Shown one piece after another: positions 44,571-54,600 of a stretch of 64,000 nucleotides of DNA. The notes under the pieces were generated by a model. That model saw nothing but the letters and a program-made list of their open reading frames with translations, was not told the DNA's origin and ran no database searches. The translations under genes were made by a program, and so were the position numbers. This DNA comes from Pantoea sp. Brub (lineage in GTDB: Bacteria > Pseudomonadota > Gammaproteobacteria > Enterobacterales > Enterobacteriaceae). The stretch lies in contig VOQV01000002.1 in the NCBI GenBank assembly GCA_016642085.1, positions 22,282 through 86,281 on the forward strand, given 5' to 3'. Numbering within the stretch: position 1 is the stretch's first letter; every line of letters starts with the position of its first letter.

Positions 44571-44692
44571 TTTTTTGCAATTATCATATTAAAGATCTAT
44601 TGATGTTTATGTATTTAATCTATATTAAATAAACATATTTTTGATGGAAACGTAATTGATTTTTAATAAACTCAGTAATTGTAAAGAATTTA

Positions 44693-44724
44693 TTCTAATG
44701 AATATATTAAAATATTCATTAGAA
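44693..44724. terminator. Palindromic stem-loop between convergent ydiK and ihfA
   Basis: A 13-bp perfect inverted repeat (TTCTAATGAATAT / ATATTCATTAGAA) with loop ATTAAA. It lies between the 3' ends of ydiK and of the thrS-ihfA operon and is followed on the plus strand by a T-run a few bases later. Likely bidirectional termination. Confidence 0.45.
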
Positions 44725-44780
44725 ATGAATTTTTAATAAATAGTTAGATAAAAACATAATCATAAAATTTTTACTAAAAA

Positions 44781-45080
44781 TTATTGTTTATAATCTTTTA
44801 TATTTTTAACACGATTTCTAAATTTTAGCCCTGGTCGAAACGTAACCACACGACGTGCAGTAACTGCAATATTTTCGCCAGTTTTTGGATTTCTGCCTGG
44901 ACGTATTTTTTTTTCTTTTAATTCAAATTTACCAAATCCAGATAACTTTAATAGTTCTCCCTGTTCCAAAATACAACAAATTTCTTCAAAAAAAATATTG
45001 ACTAATTCTTTTGAATTTTGTTTATTTAACATAAGTTTTTTAAATAAAAATTCTGATATTTCAGCTTTTGTAAGCGCCAT
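44781..45080 (-). CDS. ihfA: Integration host factor alpha subunit
   Basis: DNA-bending nucleoid protein, 99 residues as in E. coli. The beta-arm motif [20 protein letters not shown] contains the intercalating proline. It needs IhfB, which is not in this window. It closes the thrS operon, four bases after pheT. In E. coli IHF also activates suf, but no such site is visible here. Confidence 0.97.
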   Translation of the reverse strand: MALTKAEISEFLFKKLMLNKQNSKELVNIFFEEICCILEQGELLKLSGFGKFELKEKKIRPGRNPKTGENIAVTARRVVTFRPGLKFRNRVKNIKDYKQ

Positions 45081-45084
45081 AGGT

Positions 45085-47478
45085 TTAATCCCTCAAGGTT
45101 ACCTTGAATCGCTTTTTTAATGCCATAATACATTTTTCTATAATGGCAATTATTTCTTCTTCTTTAAGTGTTTTATTAATATCTTGCACAATTAAACTAA
45201 TTGTAACGCTTTTAAAACCATTAGCAATACCAATACCTGTATACAAATCAATTAATTTGACATTAATTAATTGATTTATATTCATTCCTTTACATGTGTT
45301 AATTATATCTTCTATCGGAACATTTTCATTTACTATAATAGATATATCTCTTTTATTTGAAGGAAAACATGAAATTGTTTTTATTTTAGATAGATAATTA
45401 TATTCTAGAATAGCATGCCATTCAATTTCAAATAAAAAAAAATTATCTTTCAATTTTAGCTGTTGCTTTAAATGTGGATGAATTAAACCGATAGAACCAA
45501 TTTTTTGATTATTTAAATAAATAGATGAACTACATTTTGGATGACAAATCCAATTGAATTCATTACAGAAATGAATATTATCTGCCATATGAGTGATATT
45601 AAATAATGATTCTAAATCTCCTTTTAAATCATAAAAATCAATTTTTCTACTTTTCATATCCCAATGTTCTTCAAAACGATTACCGCTTAATATACCAGCT
45701 AACAAAAATTTTTGATCAACACCTAAGGTATTATTTTTATTAGGTGTAAAACATAATCCAGTTTCAAACAAACGAATTGTATTTTGTTGTCTGTTTTTAT
45801 TATAAATAGCAGTTTTTATTAAACCGTTCCATAATGATAACCGCATAACTGACATTTCTTCAGATATAGGATTTAAAATTTTAAAAGCTTTTTGTTTTGG
45901 ATGTATTAATTCTTGTATTATTGGATTAACAAAGCTATATGTTACAATTTCTTGATAACCTCTATTCACTAAACAATTTTTAATTGCTTGTAATGATAAA
46001 TGAGTATTTTTGCTTTTAAATGATATTAAATTAGTGTAAATAGGTATTTTAGGGATATTTTCATAACCAAAAATACGTACTATTTCTTCAATTAAATCTG
46101 ATTCACAATGAATATCAAATCTCCAACTTGGTACTATTACTTTCCATTTGTTTATTTTTAATGTAACATGAAAACCTAACCTAAATAAAATATCAACTAT
46201 CTGATTATCAGAAATACTATAACCTATTAAACGATCTATATTTTTACGGTATAAATTAATAGATAATTTCGATGGTAATAATTTTTTACAAGTGTTATCT
46301 ATTATTGAACTAGTTTGACCTCCACAAATATCTAATATCAATTGCGTTACACGTTCAAGTACTGTATATTGTATATTAAAATCTACTCCTCGTTCATAAC
46401 GACGAGATGATTCGCTATTTAAACCACATGCACGAATGCTTTTAGCAATTATTGATGGATTAAAGTAAGCACATTCAACTAAAATATTTTTAGTGTTTTT
46501 ATTTATATTAGAATATTCATTACCGTAAATACCAGCTAAAGATAAAATTTTCGATTCATCTGACATTATTAATATATCTTTATTTAATTTTATATTTTTA
46601 TTATTTTGTAGTACAAATAACTCATATTCTTTAGCCATACGTACAGTAATATTACCATCAATAATATCAAGATCAAAAACATTTAAAGGTTGACCCCATT
46701 CAAGTAAAATATAATTATTAATATCTAATAATACATTTACAGAATTAATACCACAACGACGTAACTTTTCTTTCATCCATAAAGGAGTAGTAGCATTAAT
46801 GTTAATATCCTTTACGATACGACTTAAATAACGAGGACATGCTTCTTCAGCATCAATATGGATAGTAATAAGGTTATCATTTATTTTAGGAAGAACAGGA
46901 TTAATTTTAAATGTATTTATTGATAAATTATTTAAAGCTGCAACATCACGAGCAATTCCCATGATACTTAAACAATCAGCACGATTTGGAGTAATATTTA
47001 CTTCTACAATATTATCATTTAATTTCAAATAATTATAAACATCTAGTCCTATAGGAGCATCAATTGGAAACTCAATGATATCAGATTCATTTTTTGTAAG
47101 GCCTAATGTAGAAAATGAACAAAGCACTCCTTCTGAAATTAATCCATATAATTCCATTTTTTTTACTATACAATTTTTAGGTAATTTTGCACCTATAGTT
47201 GCTACAGCTACTTTTAAACCATGACGACAATTAGGGGCATTACTAATAATATTTAAAACGTTACCATTGTTAATGTTAACTTTAACAAATTTTATTATAT
47301 CAGAATCACATTTATTTTTACATTCTATGATTTCTCCAATTACTATGTCGCAAAGTAAATCAGATACAGGGTAAACACACTCAACTTCTATACCACTCAT
47401 GGTAATTTGTTCAGATAATTCAGTAATATTGATAGGTGGATTTACTAATTCTCTTAACCACATTTCGCTGAATTTCAT
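45085..47478 (-). CDS. pheT: Phenylalanyl-tRNA synthetase beta chain
   Basis: Large subunit of the (alpha-beta)2 PheRS, 797 residues (E. coli 795). Tandem parts visible: EMAP-like domain (about 40-150), B3/B4 editing domain (about 210-400), B5 and the C-terminal anticodon-binding domain. Editing-site positions differ from E. coli: the His of GQPMHAFD is Asn (GQPLNVFD, residue 266), and E. coli T354 and A356 are Ser355 and Ser357; Glu335 (E. coli E334) is kept. Proofreading of Tyr-tRNA-Phe may be weakened. Confidence 0.97.
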   Translation of the reverse strand: MKFSEMWLRELVNPPINITELSEQITMSGIEVECVYPVSDLLCDIVIGEIIECKNKCDSDIIKFVKVNINNGNVLNIISNAPNCRHGLKVAVATIGAKLPKNCIVKKMELYGLISEGVLCSFSTLGLTKNESDIIEFPIDAPIGLDVYNYLKLNDNIVEVNITPNRADCLSIMGIARDVAALNNLSINTFKINPVLPKINDNLITIHIDAEEACPRYLSRIVKDININATTPLWMKEKLRRCGINSVNVLLDINNYILLEWGQPLNVFDLDIIDGNITVRMAKEYELFVLQNNKNIKLNKDILIMSDESKILSLAGIYGNEYSNINKNTKNILVECAYFNPSIIAKSIRACGLNSESSRRYERGVDFNIQYTVLERVTQLILDICGGQTSSIIDNTCKKLLPSKLSINLYRKNIDRLIGYSISDNQIVDILFRLGFHVTLKINKWKVIVPSWRFDIHCESDLIEEIVRIFGYENIPKIPIYTNLISFKSKNTHLSLQAIKNCLVNRGYQEIVTYSFVNPIIQELIHPKQKAFKILNPISEEMSVMRLSLWNGLIKTAIYNKNRQQNTIRLFETGLCFTPNKNNTLGVDQKFLLAGILSGNRFEEHWDMKSRKIDFYDLKGDLESLFNITHMADNIHFCNEFNWICHPKCSSSIYLNNQKIGSIGLIHPHLKQQLKLKDNFFLFEIEWHAILEYNYLSKIKTISCFPSNKRDISIIVNENVPIEDIINTCKGMNINQLINVKLIDLYTGIGIANGFKSVTISLIVQDINKTLKEEEIIAIIEKCIMALKKRFKVTLRD

Positions 47479-47486
47479 TAAATATC

Positions 47487-48479
47487 CTAAATTTTTTTAA
47501 ATTGTTGAAGAAAACGTATATCGTTTTCAAAAAATAAACGTATATCACTTATACCATATAATAACATTGCTAAACGTTCTACTCCTAATCCAAATGCAAA
47601 ACCAGAATATATATTTGTGTCAATTTTCATTTGTAATAAAATTGATGGATGCACAAGACCACAACCTAATACTTCTATCCAGTGATTATTATCATCATTC
47701 ATAATATCAAATTCAGCAGATGGTTCTGTAAAAGGGAAATATGATGGACGAAAACGAATCTTTATATCTTTTCCAAAAAAATAATTTAAAAAATCATACA
47801 TAATACTTTTTAAATTGGAAAAATTTATATTTTTATCAATCATTAGTCCTTCTACTTGATGAAACATTGGAGTATGTTCTCGATCATAATCATTACGATA
47901 TACTTTCCCAGGTGAAATAATACGAATAGGAGGTTTTTTGTGTTTCATTTCACGAATTTGTACAGATGAAGTTTGAGTACGTAATAAAATATTATCATTA
48001 AACCAAAAAGTATCCTGACTAGTGCGTGAAGGATGATATTTGGGAATATTTAGTGCATCAAAGTTATGATAACTATCTTCTATTTCTAAACCATATATAA
48101 CTTCAAAGCTTAATTTATTAAAAAAATCTTTAATACGATTTATAGTGTGAGTAATGGGATGCAAACTACCATTTTCTATATATCGACCAGGTAAAGAAAT
48201 ATCTATTGATTTATCTAATAAATCTGCATCTAATGAAATAGAATTTAATTTATTTTTGCATGATTGAATATGTTTGATAATTTTATTTTTAGCTTTATTA
48301 AGGATGAACCCAGCTTTTGGACGTAGTTCTATTGGAAGATTAGATAATGAATTAAATTTTTGTGTTATATATCCTTTTTTACCAATATATTTTATACGTA
48401 CTTTTTCAATTTCAGCAATACTGATTGATTGTTCAATTGCTGATATAGCTTTATTAAGTAAATTTTCTATTTCAAACAT
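47487..48479 (-). CDS. pheS: Phenylalanyl-tRNA synthetase alpha chain
   Basis: Catalytic class II subunit, 330 residues (E. coli 327). An N-terminal coiled coil (about 1-90) is followed by motif 2 (FRNDYDREHTP-type: YRNDYDREHTPMFHQVEG) and motif 3 GFAFGLGVERLAML. It lies eight bases before pheT and downstream of a terminator/antiterminator leader (see 48549-48620). Confidence 0.98.
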   Translation of the reverse strand: MFEIENLLNKAISAIEQSISIAEIEKVRIKYIGKKGYITQKFNSLSNLPIELRPKAGFILNKAKNKIIKHIQSCKNKLNSISLDADLLDKSIDISLPGRYIENGSLHPITHTINRIKDFFNKLSFEVIYGLEIEDSYHNFDALNIPKYHPSRTSQDTFWFNDNILLRTQTSSVQIREMKHKKPPIRIISPGKVYRNDYDREHTPMFHQVEGLMIDKNINFSNLKSIMYDFLNYFFGKDIKIRFRPSYFPFTEPSAEFDIMNDDNNHWIEVLGCGLVHPSILLQMKIDTNIYSGFAFGLGVERLAMLLYGISDIRLFFENDIRFLQQFKKI

Positions 48480-48548
48480 ATTTGACTCTATTTTGTAAAA
48501 AATAATAAAATAACTAGTTGATTATTTAGTATACATAAAAATATAATC

Positions 48549-48620
48549 AAAAAACCTCCAGATGGAGGTTTTTTGAGATATTTATCTTATTTATAATGTA
48601 TATTAATTAATCTCAAAAAC
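48549..48620 (-). promoter_or_regulatory. pheST attenuator-like leader (terminator plus antiterminator)
   Basis: The terminator is an 11-bp perfect stem AAAAAACCTCC/GGAGGTTTTTT at 48549-48574 with a 4-base loop and a U-run on the minus-strand RNA, about 70 bases before pheS. A second segment at 48610-48620 (ATCTCAAAAAC) is complementary to 48568-48579 (GTTTTTTGAGAT), which overlaps the terminator stem, so the two pairings exclude each other. This is the layout of the E. coli pheST attenuator between rplT and pheS. It is one of the few GC-containing hairpins in the window. Confidence 0.7.
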
Positions 48621-48684
48621 AATATAAAAATATATAAAAAAATATTAATTATATATATTTAAATTAAAATTTATTTCATAAATT

Positions 48685-48708
48685 TTAATTCTTGAAATGA
48701 AATTGCAT
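48685..48708 (-). CDS. Candidate pheST leader peptide (pheM-like)
   Basis: A seven-codon ORF, MQFHFKN, starting five bases after the rplT stop. Two of its seven codons are Phe; E. coli pheM (14 codons, five Phe) sits at the same place. The distance to the antiterminator (about 65 bases) is longer than in E. coli, and the ORF is very short, so it may be a decayed or chance ORF. A Phe-rich open stretch closer to the hairpin has no standard start codon. Confidence 0.25.
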   Translation of the reverse strand: MQFHFKN

Positions 48709-48713
48709 ATAAT

Positions 48714-49070
48714 TTATACTATTGCTGAATTAGCTTTTTCTATCAATGCAGAAAAAGCTAATTTATCAAATACAGCAATATCAGCTAAAATTTTACGATC
48801 AATTGTAATTGCTGCTTTTTTAAGAATATTTATAAAATAGCTATAAGATATATTATGTTGACGTGCAGCAGCATTAATACGTGCAATCCATAGTTGACGA
48901 AATTGACGCTTGCGTTGCCGACGATCTCTATATGCATATTGTCCTGCTTTTATAACTGCTTGAAAAGCAGCCTTATATGTGCGGGAACGTGCTCCATAAT
49001 AACCTTTAGCTTTTTTTAAAATTTTTTTATGACGTATACGAGCAACAACACTGTGCTTAATACGAGCCAT
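48714..49070 (-). CDS. rplT: 50S ribosomal protein L20
   Basis: Early-assembly 23S rRNA-binding protein and, in E. coli, autogenous repressor of rpmI-rplT. 118 residues, full length. Conserved [21 protein letters not shown] and [25 protein letters not shown] segments (in parts). Ribosome site GGAGATC just upstream of the ATG. Confidence 0.98.
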   Translation of the reverse strand: MARIKHSVVARIRHKKILKKAKGYYGARSRTYKAAFQAVIKAGQYAYRDRRQRKRQFRQLWIARINAAARQHNISYSYFINILKKAAITIDRKILADIAVFDKLAFSALIEKANSAIV

Positions 49071-49110
49071 AAGAGATCTCCTATTTTGTATCCCATAAAA
49101 AATAATTTTT

Positions 49111-49323
49111 TTACATATATGGCAAACAATGATTTATTATATTTATATCACTTTTGGAAATCATGTTTTTAATACGAATCTGACGTTTATATTTAGTCGA
49201 TTTTTTAGTTAACAAATGCCTTAAATTTGCTTGTTTGTATTTAAATCCTCCACAGGCAGTTTTTTTAAATCGTTTTGCAGCACTGCGTAAAGTTTTAATT
49301 TTAAATATTTTCAATACATTCAC
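49111..49323 (-). CDS. rpmI: 50S ribosomal protein L35
   Basis: Small basic ribosomal protein, 70 residues from the ATG at 49323, against 65 in E. coli. The match begins at [15 protein letters not shown]. The AAGG ribosome site is only three bases from this ATG but eight bases from an in-frame TTG at 49314, which would give a 67-residue protein closer to the family length; the TTG may be the real start. Conserved: [17 protein letters not shown] and C-terminal CLPYM. Confidence 0.95.
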   Translation of the reverse strand: MNVLKIFKIKTLRSAAKRFKKTACGGFKYKQANLRHLLTKKSTKYKRQIRIKNMISKSDINIINHCLPYM

Positions 49324-49400
49324 CTTATGTTACTTAATATATTAAGATATACGAAACATTTAAATATTTTTAAAATTTAAAATATTTCATATATTAAAAT

Positions 49401-49949
49401 TTATTTTTTCTTAGGAGCTAGTATCATAGTTATTTGTCTTCCTTCAATTTTTGTTGGAAAAGATTCCACAACAGCTAAATCTAATTTTTCACATAAATCT
49501 ATCCTTATACGATTTAAAACGTCGATACCAATTTGTTGATGAGCTATTTCTCTACCACGAAAACGAAGAGTAATTTTTGTTTTATCTCCTTCTTTCAAAA
49601 ACCTAATTAAATTACGTAATTTAATTTTATAATCACTATTATCTGTTCCTGGACGAAATTTAATTTCTTTAATATGAATAATTTTTTGTTTTTTCTTTTG
49701 TTCCTTAGAAGATTTACTTCTTTCATAAATAAATTTTCCGTAATTCATAATACGGCAGACAGGTGGTTCAGCATTAGGACTAATTTCTACTAAATCAAGT
49801 CCTAAGTCTCCAGCCTTTTGTAAAGCTTCTTGTATACTAAAAATGCCAAGCTGCTCACCATCAATGCCTGTTAGGCGTATTTCATGTGCATTGATTTCAT
49901 TATTTATACGATCAGAATGCGTTACTTGCATTCTTTTTCCACCTTTAAT
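49401..49949 (-). CDS. infC: Translation initiation factor IF-3 (AUU start)
   Basis: Binds 30S subunits and proofreads start-codon selection. I start at ATT 49949, not the ATG at 49931: the frame upstream reads ATT-AAA-GGT-GGA-AAA-AGA, giving (M)KGGKR like E. coli IF3, which also uses AUU, and it is preceded by a strong GGAGGAAT-type ribosome site three codons away. 182 residues (E. coli 180). The rare AUU start is the basis of IF3 autoregulation. It begins three bases after the thrS stop. Confidence 0.95.
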   Translation of the reverse strand: MKGGKRMQVTHSDRINNEINAHEIRLTGIDGEQLGIFSIQEALQKAGDLGLDLVEISPNAEPPVCRIMNYGKFIYERSKSSKEQKKKQKIIHIKEIKFRPGTDNSDYKIKLRNLIRFLKEGDKTKITLRFRGREIAHQQIGIDVLNRIRIDLCEKLDLAVVESFPTKIEGRQITMILAPKKK

Positions 49950-49952
49950 ACT

Positions 49953-51875
49953 TTATTCCTCCAATTGATAAAGATTACGACTACAAATTTCGTTATGTAG
50001 TTGTTTAATAAAAATATGTATATCCATAGAACCTATATCTTTACCTTTTCTAGTGCGAACAGATACATCACCGTTTTTTATTTCTTTATTGCCACATATT
50101 AAAATATAAGGAATACGACGTAATGTATGATCGCGAATTTTAAATCCAATCTTTTCATTTCTTATATCTATATTTACGCGAAAATTTTCTTTTTGCAATA
50201 GAGAAAATAATTCTTTGACATATTTTTGTTGTTTATCTGTTATATTCATTATTACTACTTGTATAGGTGCCAACCAAGTAGGTAACCATCCAGAAAATTC
50301 TTCTATTAAAATTCCAATAAAACGTTCAATAGAACCAAGAATAGCACGGTGAATTAATACTGGAGTTTGATGATTATTATTTTTATCAATATAAAATGAA
50401 TTAAGACGTTTAGGCAATGAAAAATCTAATTGAATAGTGCCACATTGCCAAGCACGATTAATACAATCTAATAAAGTAAATTCAATTTTTGGACCATAGA
50501 AAGCTCCTTCACCTGGTTGGATATTAAAAGTAATATTGTTTTCTTTTAATGCAAGAATTAATTTTTTTTCTGCATTATCCCAAACAGTATCTACTCCAAT
50601 ACGTTTAGTAGGACGAGTAGATAAATTCACAATAACTTTTTCAAAACCAAAAGTTTTATAAATATCATAAACCATACGTATACAGTTACTAATTTCAGTT
50701 TGTACTTGATCTTCTGTACAAAAAATATGTGCATCATCTTGTGTAAAACTACACACTCTCATTAAACCATGCAGAGCACCAGACAATTCATTGCGATGAC
50801 AATTTCCAAATTCAGCTATTCGTAATGGTAAATCACGATAAGATTTCAAACCTTGATTAAATATCTGTATATGTCCTGGACAATTCATAGGTTTAATACA
50901 ATATTCTTTGTTATCTAAAATGATAGTAAACATTGATTCTTTATAATTTTCCCAATGTCCAGTCTTTTCCCATAATGCTTTTTCCATAATTAATGGACTA
51001 GTAACTTCTTGATATTCATATATTTTTAATTTACTAGCAATAAATTTCTTTAATTCATTAAATATAGTCCACCCATCATTATGCCAAAAAACCATACCTG
51101 GTGAATCTTCTTGTATATGATATAGATCTAATTGTTTACCAATTTTCCTATGATCACGTTTGATTGATTCTTCTAATCTATGCAGATATATTTCTAATTG
51201 TTTTTTATTTGCCCATGCAGTACCGCAAATGCGTTGTAGCATTTTATTATTACTATTTCCTTGCCAATAAGCTCCAGAAACTTTTTGTATTTTAAAATAA
51301 CTGCAAAATTTTATATTAGGAACTTGTGGACCAGAGCAAATATCAATGTAACCTTGATGATTATATACATTAATATATTTATTTTGCTTATTATTAATTA
51401 AATTTAATCGATAATTTTCTCCATTATTTTGAAAAAAAATTAAAGCTTCTTTTATGCTCATTTGCAATTTAATTATTTTGTAATGAGCACTTACTAATTG
51501 ATTCATTTTTTTTTCTAATAATATTAAATCATTAGAGTTCAATGTATAATCGTTATCAATATCACAAAAAAAACCATTATCAGTTGTTTTCGTTAATGCA
51601 ATTTGGCTATATGGCCATATTTTTTTTATTGCATAACTTAATAAATTTACACATGAATTACGAATAATTTCTAAACTAATATCATCTTGTATTGTAATAA
51701 TAGATACTAATGAATCAGTATCTATTTTGTCTATAGAATCAACTAACTTACCGTTTACTATTCCAGCTATACAATATTTTGCTAAGTTTGAATCAATATC
51801 TGAAGCAATATCTATAACACTAACATTATGGTTATAGACACGCTGAATTCCATTTGAAAGAGTGACTAAAGGCAT
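49953..51875 (-). CDS. thrS: Threonyl-tRNA synthetase with degenerate editing site
   Basis: Class II synthetase, 640 residues from the ATG at 51875 (MPLVTLSNG; AAGGA six bases upstream). The catalytic core is intact: Zn ligands in IKPMNCPGHIQIFNQGL-type block (Cys), DDAHIFC (His) and LIHRAILGS (His). The N2 editing domain has lost its key residues: E. coli H73 and H77 are Asn73 and Asn77 (RNSCVNLL), C182 is kept (Cys180), and H186 is Gln184 (CSGPQ). Removal of mischarged Ser is therefore unlikely. First gene of the operon. Confidence 0.97.
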   Translation of the reverse strand: MPLVTLSNGIQRVYNHNVSVIDIASDIDSNLAKYCIAGIVNGKLVDSIDKIDTDSLVSIITIQDDISLEIIRNSCVNLLSYAIKKIWPYSQIALTKTTDNGFFCDIDNDYTLNSNDLILLEKKMNQLVSAHYKIIKLQMSIKEALIFFQNNGENYRLNLINNKQNKYINVYNHQGYIDICSGPQVPNIKFCSYFKIQKVSGAYWQGNSNNKMLQRICGTAWANKKQLEIYLHRLEESIKRDHRKIGKQLDLYHIQEDSPGMVFWHNDGWTIFNELKKFIASKLKIYEYQEVTSPLIMEKALWEKTGHWENYKESMFTIILDNKEYCIKPMNCPGHIQIFNQGLKSYRDLPLRIAEFGNCHRNELSGALHGLMRVCSFTQDDAHIFCTEDQVQTEISNCIRMVYDIYKTFGFEKVIVNLSTRPTKRIGVDTVWDNAEKKLILALKENNITFNIQPGEGAFYGPKIEFTLLDCINRAWQCGTIQLDFSLPKRLNSFYIDKNNNHQTPVLIHRAILGSIERFIGILIEEFSGWLPTWLAPIQVVIMNITDKQQKYVKELFSLLQKENFRVNIDIRNEKIGFKIRDHTLRRIPYILICGNKEIKNGDVSVRTRKGKDIGSMDIHIFIKQLHNEICSRNLYQLEE

Positions 51876-52320
51876 TATATATCCTTGCAATTTCTTCAGT
51901 AATATTAATAAACAATTAATAATAACTACATATGAAAGATATATTATTGAATAATTAATTATAATTTTACCGTAAGAATTTTAACATTTTTACATCAAAA
52001 GAAAAACTTATATCTCCGATAATAGTATATATTAATTAATTAATTTTTTTTATCAATATAAATTATTATTTAATAAATGCAAAAAGACATAGATATTAAA
52101 TATATTATCAATTATGATTGAGATAATTGATATAAATTAACTTTAAAAAATAATCAAGTTATTAATTTAAATACCCTTAGTAAACTATTTAACAACATTA
52201 AATTAATCACAATTTTTTTAGTTATAATAAAATTAAATTGCTTATATATAATTAAATATATGATTATAATAAATAATATTTATATTATTATAAATATTAA
52301 AATAACGAGGTTGTGTTTTT
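51876..52320. other. Divergent thrS-hxpB spacer, thrS operon promoter region
   Basis: A 445-bp A/T-rich region between divergent thrS and hxpB. No ORF. In E. coli the thrS leader folds into tRNA-Thr-like stem-loops for autoregulation; no comparable anticodon-like hairpin with a CGT loop could be recognised near 51880-52000, so that control appears lost or unrecognisable. Confidence 0.4.
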
Positions 52321-52989
52321 ATGATTTTTTATAAACCAATTATATGTGTTTTTTTTGATATGGATGGACTACTTATAGATTCTGAACCATTATGGATTCA
52401 AGCAGAAAAAGATATTTTATTAAAATTAAATATAAATTATTCACTTTATGAAAGTATACCTGATACTTTAGGTTTACGCATAGATCAAACAGTTGCTATG
52501 TGGTATGAATATTATCCTTGGAATACTCCTAGTCAACAAGAAGTTACTAAATTTATTATAGATCGCACTATGTTACTTATTAAACAAACAAAACCTTTAA
52601 TGCCAGGAGTAGAATTTGCTCTGAAATTATGTAAAACAAACAAATTCAAAATTGGTCTTGTATCAGCTTCACCTTTATCAATGTTAGAAATGGTTTTGAA
52701 ATTATTTAATTTAACTTGTTATTTTGATTTATTAATGTCTGCAGAATATTTGCTGTATAGCAAACCACATCCACAAATTTATTTAGATGCAGCAAATAAA
52801 CTTAACATTAATCCACAGAATTGTGTTGCTATTGAAGACTCTTTAAACGGTCTGATTGCTACAAAAGCTGCACGCATGCGTTCAATCGTTGTTCCTTCAA
52901 GTAAGTATTATAATGATCCTCGTTGGTCTTTAGCAAACATTCAACTAAAAAATTTATTTCAATTACAATTAGATCACATATTAGGTTAG
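52321..52989 (+). CDS. hxpB: HAD-family hexitol/sugar phosphatase
   Basis: Homologue of E. coli YniC/HxpB, which dephosphorylates 2-deoxyglucose-6-P and hexitol phosphates. 222 residues (E. coli 222). HAD motif I FDMDGLLIDSEPLW, motif II LVSASPL, motif III Lys in SKPHPQIYL, motif IV AIEDSLNG. The physiological substrate in this organism is unknown. It is widely kept in reduced symbionts of this group. Confidence 0.93.
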   Translation: MIFYKPIICVFFDMDGLLIDSEPLWIQAEKDILLKLNINYSLYESIPDTLGLRIDQTVAMWYEYYPWNTPSQQEVTKFIIDRTMLLIKQTKPLMPGVEFALKLCKTNKFKIGLVSASPLSMLEMVLKLFNLTCYFDLLMSAEYLLYSKPHPQIYLDAANKLNINPQNCVAIEDSLNGLIATKAARMRSIVVPSSKYYNDPRWSLANIQLKNLFQLQLDHILG

Positions 52990-53183
52990 TTAAAATACAG
53001 ATATCTTATAATATATAGGTTATGTATAAATGAAATTAATGTTTTATATTATAATTTGATATATTAATTGAATTATAAATTTAATACTTTGTAGTTTATA
53101 AATATTATATATTCTTATATACAGTTTAAGAATTTTTACAAAATAAATATATCAATAAATATTTTTATAAATAGGCTTTATTT

Positions 53184-53747
53184 ATGACAGTAAATGGTCA
53201 TATATTTTTTGCTATTGCTATTTCTATTTTTGCAAAAAAAATTGGAATTAATTTAATTATTATGCAAGCAGATTGGTGGCATCTTATTCCTGCTACAATA
53301 TTAACTTGTCTTTTGCCTGATATAGATCATCCTAAATCATTTATTGGAAAAAGAATGCGTTGGATTTCACAACCTATCTCTAAAGTCTACGGACATAGAG
53401 GATTTACTCATAGTTTACTAGCGTTAATTTTTTTATGGATTATTCAAAATAATTTTATTAAATATTTTATTTTACCTAATGATGTAATGCATGGTATGAT
53501 GTTAGGTTATTTAAGTCATATTATAGCTGATATGTTAACACCAGCTGGTGTTCCATTATTTTGGCCATATAGTAAACGTTTTTGTTTGCCTATTTTAAAA
53601 ATAAATAAAAATAATTATACTGAACGCATATTATGTTTTAGTTTAATTATTTATGTAATATTTTTTCCAGTTTGTTTACCATATTTTAACATACAATATT
53701 GGTTCAATAAATTTTTTCACTCAATACAACATCTAATATTAAAGTAA
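53184..53747 (+). CDS. ydjM: YdjM family membrane-bound metal-dependent hydrolase
   Basis: 187 residues, four to five hydrophobic segments, colinear with E. coli YdjM (196 aa; DUF457 family, LexA-regulated there). Histidine/aspartate motifs: [22 protein letters not shown] and [21 protein letters not shown]. Function unknown. Same neighbours (yniC upstream) as in E. coli. Confidence 0.92.
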   Translation: MTVNGHIFFAIAISIFAKKIGINLIIMQADWWHLIPATILTCLLPDIDHPKSFIGKRMRWISQPISKVYGHRGFTHSLLALIFLWIIQNNFIKYFILPNDVMHGMMLGYLSHIIADMLTPAGVPLFWPYSKRFCLPILKINKNNYTERILCFSLIIYVIFFPVCLPYFNIQYWFNKFFHSIQHLILK

Positions 53748-53781
53748 ATATCTTTGTTATATGATAACTCAAGGAAATTTA

Positions 53782-54600
53782 ATGTCTCTTCAAAAAAAAA
53801 TTATAAATATGTTTTATGTAAAACCTAATATTAATGTTAAAGAAGAAATACGAGTTAGTATTAATTTTTTAAAAAAGTATTTACAAGATAATGATCAAAT
53901 AAAAACTTTAGTATTAGGTATTAGTGGTGGACAAGATTCTACACTTACTGGTAAATTATCCCAATTAGCTATTTCTGAAATAAGACAAGAAAGAAATGAT
54001 AAACATTACAAATTTATTGCTGTACGATTGCCATATGGAATTCAATTTGATGAAAAAGATTGCCAAGATGCTATATCTTTCATAAATCCAGATATTTCTG
54101 TAGTAATAAATATAAAGGAATCTGTATTATCTAGTGAAAAAATTTTAAAAAATGCAGGTATTATATTGTCTGATATAGCAAAAGGTAATATGAAAGCCAG
54201 AGAACGTATGAAAATTCAATATAGTATAGCTAATATGAAACAAGGTGTTGTTGTTGGAACTGGTCATGCATCAGAAGCAATTACTGGTTTCTTTACTAAA
54301 TATGGTGATGGAGGTTCTGATATAAATCCATTATTTCAATTAAATAAACGTCAAATCAAACAATTATTAATACATCTTAATTGTCCACAACATCTCTATT
54401 TAAAGAAACCTACAGCTGACTTAGAAGATTTGCATCCAGCAAAAGAAGACGAAATGGTATTAGGAATAACCTATGATAAAATTGATGACTATTTAGAAGG
54501 AAAAGAATTATCACCAAAGCACTCTAAGATTATTGAAGCATGGTATCTAAAAACAAAACATAAAAGACATCTTCCTATTAATATGTTTGATAAATATTAA
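53782..54600 (+). CDS. nadE: NH3-dependent NAD+ synthetase
   Basis: Amidates nicotinate adenine dinucleotide to NAD+. Start at the ATG at 53782 (MSLQKKI, as E. coli MTLQQQI) with AAGGA at 53771; the ATG at 53761 would be seven codons longer without support. 272 residues (E. coli 275). ATP pyrophosphatase P-loop [19 protein letters not shown] is intact. One oddity: the usual GTDHAAEA motif reads GTGHASEA, an Asp-to-Gly change at the NaAD site. Confidence 0.96.
   Translation: MSLQKKIINMFYVKPNINVKEEIRVSINFLKKYLQDNDQIKTLVLGISGGQDSTLTGKLSQLAISEIRQERNDKHYKFIAVRLPYGIQFDEKDCQDAISFINPDISVVINIKESVLSSEKILKNAGIILSDIAKGNMKARERMKIQYSIANMKQGVVVGTGHASEAITGFFTKYGDGGSDINPLFQLNKRQIKQLLIHLNCPQHLYLKKPTADLEDLHPAKEDEMVLGITYDKIDDYLEGKELSPKHSKIIEAWYLKTKHKRHLPINMFDKY

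Noticed and set aside
45093..45107. TCAAGGT/ACCTTGA palindrome near the pheT end
   Set aside because: It lies in the final pheT codons encoding the conserved FKVTLRD end, so it is explained by coding sequence.
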